5,142 nt of DNA from NCBI GenBank assembly GCA_024642025.1, contig JAHEBY010000214.1, forward strand, positions 1-5,142, read 5' to 3'. Source of the stretch: Comamonadaceae bacterium. GTDB lineage: Bacteria > Pseudomonadota > Gammaproteobacteria > Burkholderiales > Burkholderiaceae_C. Shown in pieces: positions 5,140 through 5,142 of this stretch (the first letter of the stretch is position 1; the number at the start of each line of letters is the position of its first letter). The notes beneath the pieces were generated by a model. The model did no database searches, was not told the origin of the DNA, and saw only the letters and a list, made by a program, of their open reading frames with translations. The position numbers and the translations under genes are program-made.

Positions 5140-5142
5140 ATG
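5122..5142 (+). promoter_or_regulatory. Shine-Dalgarno and start codon of the next gene, cut off by the window end
   Basis: AAGGTGAG (5122-5129), a good match to the 16S rRNA 3' end, sits 10 nt before ATG at 5140-5142, the last three bases of the window. The gene itself is outside, so its product is unknown. The same frame is open upstream back to 4975, so an earlier start (5038 or 5053) cannot be excluded, but those lack a ribosome-binding site. Confidence 0.6.

Overview
The window looks like bacterial, probably gammaproteobacterial, chromosome. The basis is tight gene packing, Shine-Dalgarno sites, mid-range GC by eye, and a DUF2784-type membrane protein next to an alpha/beta-hydrolase. I cannot name the genus from this sequence.

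Positions 1-940 carry two ordinary-looking genes on the + strand. The first is the 3' part of an alpha/beta-hydrolase (DUF3530-like). The second, 26 nt later, is a complete small DUF2784 membrane protein with a GTG start. A gap of about 460 bp without a convincing gene follows (941-1399). It contains an 8-bp inverted repeat just after the DUF2784 stop codon. Three inverted repeats lie end to end at 1268-1323, and a candidate extended -10 promoter inside a small dyad sits at 1333-1348.

Positions 1400-4814 hold a compact three-gene + strand operon with ATGA and TTGA stop/start overlaps. The order is a Cap4/DUF4297-type dsDNA nuclease (387 aa), a small protein with a wHTH-like C-terminal half (159 aa), and an SMC/Rad50-like ABC ATPase (592 aa). 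The ATPase has a Walker A motif, Q-loop, coiled-coil arms with a CxxxxC element at the hinge, an SGS signature and a Walker B motif. This order and content match Lamassu (LmuA-LmuC-LmuB) / ABC-three-component / Vibrio DdmABC defence systems. In such systems the SMC ATPase plus middle component sense foreign DNA and unleash the nuclease, giving abortive-infection-like protection against phages and plasmids. This is therefore best read as a Lamassu-Cap4 type defence operon in an otherwise ordinary locus. The family is known, so the novelty lies in details: the degenerate Walker B, the CxxxxC hook, perfect hairpins inside the operon, and the array of dyads in front of it.

Positions 4815-5139 are a gap of about 325 bp with no intact gene. 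It holds a few short hairpins and a stretch of open frame that may be gene debris. The window ends on an ATG (5140-5142) preceded by a good Shine-Dalgarno sequence, the likely start of the next + strand gene.
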